Positions 57,781 to 64,000 of a DNA stretch of 64,000 bases are shown piece after piece. The DNA lies in assembly GCA_965178125.1 (NCBI GenBank), contig OZ237762.1:744001-808000 (forward strand), written 5' to 3'. This DNA comes from Bilabrum cf. latius. Lineage: Eukaryota > Bigyra: Bicosoecida > Bigyra > Bicosoecida. The notes under the pieces were generated by a model. It saw only the letters and a program-made list of their open reading frames with translations. It had not been told where the DNA came from and did not search any database. Positions within the stretch are counted from its first letter, which is position 1; every line of letters starts with the position of its first letter. The position numbers and the translations under genes were made by a program.

Positions 57781-58317
57781 TGATGAGGAGCATTGGCAGC
57801 CTGAGGGCAACAGGTGTCCAGAGGAGCAGTCCACCCGGGGGCAGCAGGTCACAAAACCAGTGGCCTCAGGGGCCGGCTCACACCCCAGGCCCTCAGTCGC
57901 GCGACTGGGCATACAGAGAACACCGCGAGAGATACAGAGCGCGCGCACGACATCAGCCAAGGCTGCTAGGGCACGATGGCGTGACCAGAAGCGGACGCCG
58001 GCCCACCTAGCGAAAGTAATAGCCTCATAATGCCGGAGGGGGTGTCCCTGTTCAGTCAGTATCGAGCTGCGATATCACACAAACAACAGCGGCTTGAGCG
58101 CGGGACCTGCCCGGGTCGGACACTATCTAGTTGGTTCTATTCGTCCCAATAGGGCCTTGAAACATCATGAATAGTCTCCAATCCGCGCATTCGTTCAAGT
58201 TTAACATCAGTCAGTCCTGCCCTTGGCCCGTCGGCGATCTCTGCCGCTGGAACCGGAACTTACAGAATCACCAGTACGAAATCACGTCTTTCTCTCTCCA
58301 CTATCAGCTCCAGTGCC
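57781..58317. other. Intergenic DNA between EF-hand gene and NOC4
   Basis: It contains the 3' end of the EF-hand transcript and the promoter of NOC4. Short frames here are not convincing. Confidence 0.4.
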
Positions 58318-61300
58318 ATGGAATCTGCCGCACGTGACATTGAGTAGCGCATATTCAAATCGCTTTCCAACTCTAAATGTAAGTACACTGACATGCGTAG
58401 TTGCAGAGCCACGCGACTTGATATCGACCAACTGCAACTGCTAGAAATTGGAGCTTCCTTGCCGCAGAGTTGCCTGAGCTTTGCGGAATGATTGACAAAT
58501 CGAAAGATGATGCTGATATTATAGCAGTGCTTGGTTCACTGCAGCGAACAATGTCGTTTTTGCTCAGCAGCGGGGCTCTGCTTGCTGCGCCTGGGGGAAC
58601 CACAGGCGCTGCAGGGAGAAAGCGACCTAGATCAAGCATTTAGCTGTCACATAGCGAAGCTGTCTGCTCTGTTGACACTGAAAGTCCGCGAAACAGGCTT
58701 GCTTTCTGGCTCAGAGAATAGGGAAGCCGAGCACAGACCAAGGTGCTGGAGTTTGTCTTGTCGGGTCTTCGCTAGCTGCATGATGGCAATGACACCCACG
58801 AACGCTCCCTGCTTGCTGGTCTGACATAGTTGATCTTGTTTGTTCCTAAATCTCAGCGGAATCGAGTCTCTGGGAGGAACGAGAGAGGCGAGCCTATTGC
58901 AGCCGAGAAAGGCAGCAAGCCAATCGGCTAGCTATTCGAGATAGACCAGCCGCTGCTGGACGCCATCGTCGGCTGCCTGGCCGGGGCATCCGAGGACCAG
59001 CTGGGGCTCGGCATCTTGCAGCTCGCGGAGGAGGAGCTCAGCGATCGCTTCGACGATGTGAGGCTGGCCTACCTCACCGCCATTCGGAACGTGGCCGCTG
59101 CGGCGCACCGGAACGCGAGCAGCAAGGGCGCTTCGGGGCGAACCAGGGAAACCACAGGGGAGAGCAAGAAAAAGGCCCGCAGGGGACAAGCACAGGCACA
59201 GGAGAGCCCTGCACCCGCCCCCCAGACCCCCAGCGAGGTGGCCAGCCAGGTGCTGGCTCGGGCAGACCCCGAGTGGGTAGCCATCCGGCTGGTGCAGCTA
59301 CTGCAGGGTGTGCAGCTCCCCGCGGACGACGAGGAGTGGGGCGAGCGAACCTTCGCTGTCGAGAGCGAACCCGCCAGCTCCGCCGCCTCAGCCGCCGCCT
59401 CATCAGCAGCGGCGGCCAAGGCAACAGAGGAGGCAGCAAAAGCCGAGGCGAGACGGAGGGCCAAGAGGAAGCCAGGGACAAGCGCATCCATGGCAGAACT
59501 CGAGGAGGAGGAAGAGGCGGAGAGGCTGGCGGCAGCATCTGCCAAGGGCAAGGGCAAGGGTAAGGGAGCCGGAGGCAGGGGCGGCAAGGGAGCTCGCCGC
59601 GCGGCGCTGCTCACAGAGCACCGGGCCATGTTCGAGCAGGCCTGGCTGGCGGTCCTTCGGCTGCCCCTGCCCCCCATCATGCTGCAGAGAATCCTGAAAG
59701 ACCTCCCCAACGACATTCTCCCGCACTTCGCCAGGCCCCTGCAGCTGGCGGATTTCCTGAGGGCCGTGGTGGCCTCTGCTCCCAGGTACAAGACCGGGTG
59801 GGCCGCCATGCGCCGGGCCCTCAAGAGGCCCTCCGACGGATCCGGGGCTGTAGCGTCGAGGCCCCTGTCCAGCGAGGCCGAGGTGGCCGCCGCCGATTCC
59901 TTGGAGGAGATCGAGCTGGGTGACGAGGACGAGGGCTCGCCACATGGGAGGGAGGCTGCGGTGAGGGCGACTTGCGGTGTGCTTGCCGTGCGGTCGCTCT
60001 TCGTGCTCGTGAGGAGGCACGGGCTGCAGCACCCCAAGTTCTTCGACGAGATGTACTCGATGCTGACGCCGGCCATGGCGCGGTGCCCCGCCAGGCAGAC
60101 GTACTTTCAGGTGCTGGCCATGTTCCTCAAGTCTGCGGGGCTGCCCGCATACCTGGTGGCTGCTTTCGCCAAGCGACTGTGCCGGCTTGCCATCCGCATC
60201 CCTGAGCCCGGCGTGGCCCTGTTCGCCCTGCCTCAGGTGTTCAACCTCGTGTCCAAGCACCCAGTGCTGACCCCCATGATCCACAGGGGGGAGGGGGCGA
60301 GGGGAAGGAAGGAGGCCGTGGCGGCGGCGGCTGGCACGGTGGCATCCGGGCCTGCTTCTTCATCTTCGTCATCTTCGTCGGCTGCAAGCACAACCAGCGG
60401 TCACGACGACGACCCCTTTGCTGAGCTTGAGGACGACCCGGCCAAGTGCTGTGCCATCGAGTCGCAGCTGTGGGAACTGGTCGCGCTGCGAGAGCACTGG
60501 CACCCCATGGTCGCGGCTCGGGCCGCCGTGTTCGAGCGGGACCTGGCACGACCTCCCTTCGAGGCCGCGCGATTCGCGGGCGAATCCTACGAGGCCATTC
60601 TCGCGAGGCACGGGGAACAGCTGCGGCAGAGCATCACCGCGCAGCGGGACCAAGACGCTGGCAGCATGACGGAGGCTGGGCTCGGGGCGGGGTCGGGGGC
60701 GGGGTCTTCCTCGGCGGGAGGGGCCCCGGGCGCTGGCCCCTCGCAGGCCGTGGGCAGCTCGTTGCTGCGCCAGCTGGGCGTGCAGCAGGCGGGCGATGGC
60801 GGTCCCATGCTGGGAGAGGGAGAGTCAATGGACGAGAACGGGCTGATTGCCTTCGCGCAGGGGCTGAGTGCGGGCGATGAGGCGCAGTCATAGGCCCGCA
60901 AGCAGATGCTGGCGCTCATGCAGGCGGCCAAGAGCCAGCTGGGGGGCAAGGGCAGGCCCACCTACGGGCGGAGGAAAGGACGAACGTTCGGTGGGATTGC
61001 CGGAACCCCGGTGAGTCAGTTCCCCGTCGGAGGCATCGAGGCGGGGGAGGTCGTGCCAGCCGTGCCCACGGAGAGGGCGGCGCTGCGGGCAGGTCTCGCA
61101 GGCAGCAGCGACTCGGGCACTGCAGCAGGCGGGAGCAAGGCGCAGCCCATGCTGGTGCCTGAGGTGCCCGCTGGGTCCGCCTCCGAGCAGCTCGAGTCGA
61201 TCAGGGAGGCCGTGGAGCGGGCCTAGGAGGGTGTCCTGCCGCTGCAGCTGGAAGGTCTGTTTGCCTCTGGGTGCAGGGGGGCGGGGGCTGAGGCATCCGA

Positions 61301-61331
61301 AGGTGATGGGGCTGTCACTGTAGAGTGGTGA
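58318..61331 (+). CDS. NOC4: Nucleolar complex protein 4 (NOC4)
   Basis: NOC4 helps assemble and export the small ribosomal subunit in the nucleolus with NOP14. Exons 58318-58378 and 58468-61331 total 2,925 bases: 974 residues plus TGA at 61329. The family core is clear: an N-terminal helical repeat (LPELCGM...), V-L-E-F-V-L near 58750, then the CBF/Mak21 domain with KFFDEMYSMLTPAM near 60045, F-L-K-S-A-G-L-P-A-Y-L-V-A-A-F-A-K-R-L near 60130-60185 and SQLWELVALREHWHP near 60460-60510. Nine Gln codons are TAG (58345, one split across the intron, 58641, 58719, 58773, 58827, 58929, 60891, 61224). The protein is much longer than the usual 500-600 residues because of Ala/Lys/Gly-rich insertions (59330-59610, 59830-59950, 60290-60420) and a C-terminal extension after 60890. 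Confidence 0.93.
58379..58467 (+). other. NOC4 intron splitting a TAG codon
   Basis: 89 bases, donor GTAAGT, acceptor TTGCCGCAG. Exon 1 ends in T and exon 2 begins AG, so splicing creates an in-frame UAG between Lys and Leu of a conserved helical region. Confidence 0.75.
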
Positions 61332-61474
61332 GCGCGAGTGGGTGCGATTGATCAGGATCAGAGAGATGACGTTGACGATGACGATTGAATGGAGCCGCAA
61401 ATAGCCCTTATCTACCGTTAGCATCCGAATGTTGGCATACACCGAAGCATTGCTGATTGCATCTATTCCAGAAA

Positions 61475-63143
61475 TCATCCGTGCATCGACCCTCCTAGGC
61501 TGCCAGAGGCCCCAGGCCCGTCCCCGTCCCAACCATCCCCGAGGTCCATCGAGCTGCCCTTCCCTCCGATACCGCCATGCGATGCATCCCCACCCCCAGC
61601 CCCTCCTAGCGCCGCCCCGTCCTCCTCCCCTCCCTTTGCCTCTCCTTCTCCATCGTCCCCGATATACTCTATCTCCAGGTCTCCCACAAGCATGGATAGG
61701 TCGAGCTGCACTACATCCCCCCGGGGCTTCACGCCGTCCCATCCTCCGTAGCTTAGAGCAAATGGACCCACGGGAGTGAGCGACTGGCCGTACAGCAGAC
61801 TGGGGCCTGTGCCCAGCAGCGGTGGCCGTATGTATCGCATCGTGCGCATGTCAAGAACCCAGGTGGACCGGTGTGGCACCGCCCTCCCAGCCTTGCGGGC
61901 GGCAGCCGCTGCGGCTTCCTGGGCCGAGTCGTCTGCCTCGCCCGTCTCTAGGGCTTTGGCCTGGCCAGGCCCCCAGCCCCCAAGGATGACCATAAAGTCG
62001 CCCATGACGCAGGTCCCGTGCCCGTACCTAGGGCTCGGCGGGTCACCTGACACTGCGGAGAGAGAGGGCGGGCGAGCGAGGGGTGTGCGAGGAGCGCAGG
62101 TTGGCCTCGAATGCACACGATATGCTGAATAGCACGAGCAAAACATACCAGCGTACGAAAGAGCAAGCGGGGTTGACCGCACCGATTGTGGCAAGCGAAA
62201 GCTATGAGAGACAGACGAGGGAACCATGGATGGATGCGAGGAAGATCTGCGTGCTTTCGCCGCATGCCTGCCAGCCCTCACCTTTCGCAGATGCCCATGT
62301 CATGCTGGCCGTGTCTAGTTCCCTGGTGTCCTTCAAGTACACTGGGTGTCCCTTTGAGTCTACCGCCCACCCGCCAAACAGGATGAGCCTGCCGTCGGGG
62401 GCGACTGCGAGGCTGTGTCCGTGCCTGGCCTGGGGCGGGGTGCCCCCCACGGCGGGCTTGATCCAAGCTCGCGAAGACAGGTCGTACACCCACAGGTCAT
62501 TGAAGGCCACAGAGCCGTCCCAGCCCCCAAACACGACAATCTTGTCCTCCACTGCCACCATCGCCTGTCCAAACCTGCCGAGCGGAGGGGAGGTCGCGGA
62601 GGGCACGACGCTCCACGTCCACTTCTCCACGTCCAAACAGAACATATCATTGTATAATCGACCGTTCGGGCCTTTGCCCCCGAACACATAGACTCTGCGG
62701 AAAGACAAGTGGAGGGCCAATGCGGCAAGTGCTGCTCGACGGACAGCTTCGAGAGACAGCCATGCCGCAGCTTTGGGCAATCCTTACTGAGTTCCTATCG
62801 CTACGGCAGAATGGCCGTATCGTGGGCCTGGTGCCTGACCCCCGCACCTCGGGGAGTGCCAGCAAGTGTCGTGGATATCAATTACTTGGACATCGTTGAC
62901 GTACTGAAACTTCTTGTCGAAGTATGTGCCTCCAAAAATAACAATGAGATTTCCTACGATGCAAGCTGTATGTCCGCCCCGGGCTGCTGGCGCCTTGCCG
63001 CTGATCAAGGGGCGGGACCACTCCCCAAGTGCTTCGGAATCCGGTACGCTCAAGTCCCTAACCTTGCTGAGTTTCTGCACCTTATCGGCAATCTCTGGTG
63101 GAAGCTACTACGATCCAGCTGATAAGCCGGATACCTTTGCCAT
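61475..63143 (-). CDS. Kelch-repeat protein
   Basis: Exons 63143-62788, 62694-62282 and 62046-61475 total 1,341 bases: 446 residues plus TGA at 61475. Introns are 62787-62695 (GTAAGG...CGCAG) and 62281-62047 (GTGAGG...GTCAG). At least five kelch blades can be read, each with R-x-G-H-[ST] and a following FGG or YGG: near 62960, 62820, 62590, 62440 and 62020. These make a beta-propeller used for protein binding; the partner is unknown. Two consecutive in-frame TAGs (near 63107-63112) encode Gln-Gln close to the N-terminus if TAG is sense. The C-terminus is Gly/Asp/Ser-rich after 61650. ATG 63143 has a good AAAATGG context. The gene is convergent with NOC4 (143-base gap) and divergent from HRD1. 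Confidence 0.88.
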
Positions 63144-63261
63144 TTTAGCAATCCTGTGGGCTGCAAATGACGCTGTTGCACTTCCTGCAACGGCTCAGTG
63201 TGCGGTTGCAACCAAATAGTGGCGCCGCGCAGTGTGGCCTTTCGACAAGTTCCGTAATGAC
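63144..63261. promoter_or_regulatory. Short bidirectional promoter of kelch and HRD1 genes
   Basis: About 120 bases separate the two ATGs (or 148 if HRD1 starts at 63292). No TATA box is evident. Confidence 0.45.
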
Positions 63262-64000
63262 ATGTGGCAGGCAAGGCCATTCTTCGGATCCATGGCTGGT
63301 ATGGCGCAGCCACAGGGAAACCCAGCCAATGATGGGGGTGTAGATCCAGCTCCTCCACCGTAGATCGAAATCGACGACCAAAGCCAAGCTCGAAAATGCG
63401 CGTTTCCGATCGGTTTTGCTCTGTATGCAATTGTTTCTATTTTGGCGGCTATCGCGGTAGTATTCAACGCACTGGAAACCAGGGAGCAGTTTTACCCGGC
63501 CATAGTTCATCTTGCTACAAATAAGATCAACGTGGCGGTGAGTCACAGCAAAACTACCTGCCATCGTTCGTCCGATCCGGCGGCATCTTCACACGGCGTT
63601 GAACTCCGTATCCCTTCTTCACCTTTCGCAGGTGCTGGGCAACCTTGGCCTTGTGTTTCTCATTTCGACTGGCTTCATGTTTATGCTAATGTTTTTTGGT
63701 CGCATGGAGGACAAGGAGGTCACCCGCATCAACGATTCGGTGCCATACTACGCGTTTGAGATAATATTTGCCCTGACAGTGTTCCGGGAGGAGCTGTCGA
63801 CGCGCGTGATAAGTCTCTTTGCAGTGATGCTAATGAGTCGCGTCTTCCACGTCCTAGCAGAGGCCCGTGTGGACGTGCTCCAGGTGTACAGCCTCCACGA
63901 CATCTGGTGGGTGCACGTGCGGCTGGTCTTTGCCCTGCTCTTCCTGCTGGGCGCGGACGCGTTTCTGTGCACGGTATTCACGTCCTTCGTGATGCAGATG
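63262..64000 (+). CDS. HRD1: HRD1/synoviolin E3 ubiquitin ligase, N-terminal part (runs off window)
   Basis: HRD1 is the multi-span ER membrane ubiquitin ligase that moves and marks misfolded proteins for degradation. Exon 1 is 63262 (or ATG 63292) to 63537, intron 63538-63631 (GTGAGT...CGCAG), exon 2 from 63632 beyond the end. The family signature is strong: QFYPAIVHLAT in exon 1, then F-F-G-R after a membrane span, A-L-T-V-F-R-E-E, and F-H-V-L-A-E-A-R-V-D near 63850, matching the conserved LAFTVFRDD and FHWLAEDRVD of other HRD1s. Four spans are seen; the remaining spans and the RING domain lie outside. A TAG at 63361 between Pro-Pro-Pro and an acidic stretch reads as Gln. ATG 63292 is preferred, since the family usually starts close to the first span. 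Confidence 0.9.

Noticed and set aside
1-64000. Interpretation of the TAG codons as a field of pseudogenes
   Set aside because: Pseudogenes would also collect TAA, TGA and frameshifts. The complete genes have only TAG, and TAG also interrupts NOC4, HRD1 and the EF-hand gene, which should be intact.
1-64000. CRISPR arrays, bacterial operons, tRNA or rRNA genes
   Set aside because: No regularly spaced short repeats of CRISPR type, no Shine-Dalgarno-led gene strings and no tRNA cloverleaf or rRNA sequence were recognised.
1-64000. UAG as leucine or another amino acid
   Set aside because: UAG-to-Leu codes exist, but here TAG pairs with CAG in paralogues and stands at Gln in RT motif B and the EF-hand motif; one TAG/TTG pair (33828 versus 9848) is the only case suggesting Leu.

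Overview
This is nuclear DNA of a eukaryote. Spliceosomal introns of about 75-235 bases with GTRAG...YAG borders interrupt the genes, and the host genes are eukaryotic: NOC4 (ribosome biogenesis), HRD1/synoviolin (ER-associated degradation), a calmodulin-like EF-hand protein, a kelch protein, and a family of TmcB-like multi-pass membrane PAS proteins known from Dictyostelium and other free-living protists and algae. The DNA is GC-rich. I cannot name the species.

The central observation is the genetic code. Nearly every gene is cut up by in-frame TAG codons, almost never by TAA or TGA, and every gene end I could find is TGA. Several TAG codons sit where a paralogue has CAG or where the family has a conserved glutamine (the RT motif GVPQGSPLS, the EF-hand motif EELFQ). 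Read with TAG = Gln, the fragments join into long frames: 1,946 codons at 33762-39677, 2,159 at 56744-50042, 2,102 at 31612-25200 and 974 for NOC4. In all four the exon lengths sum exactly to a multiple of three. UAG is therefore very probably a glutamine codon. UAA may be one too, but there is a single example, in a retroelement.

Layout. (1) 1-31.6 kb: three same-strand (minus) copies of the TmcB/PAS gene (1-3520, 12757-19033, 25200-31612), separated by transposon debris, plus a broken plus-strand copy at 9782-10556. Bases 1-10556 and about 28088-34515 are two copies of one segmental duplication; the first has since taken in at least three insertions. (2) 19.2-25.1 kb: non-LTR retrotransposons with restriction-like endonuclease domains, one nearly complete. 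(3) 33.8-39.7 kb: an intact plus-strand paralogue, head-to-head with the 25200-31612 gene. (4) 39.7-49.7 kb: an accessory island with a decayed hAT-like transposase, nested direct repeats, a hexamer minisatellite and two near-identical copies of an interspersed repeat (called R1 here). (5) 50.0-64.0 kb: a fifth paralogue, then a compact housekeeping block of EF-hand protein, NOC4, kelch protein and the start of HRD1, with intergenic gaps of about 120-540 bases.

The TmcB/PAS proteins appear to be membrane sensors of about 2,000 residues: eight or so N-terminal membrane spans, a TmcB-type helical region, a PAS domain, and a C-terminal half with four more spans and a predicted outside loop carrying a conserved cysteine pair. 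Their central cassette is almost identical in DNA sequence between copies whose N- and C-terminal parts have diverged, which points to gene conversion.
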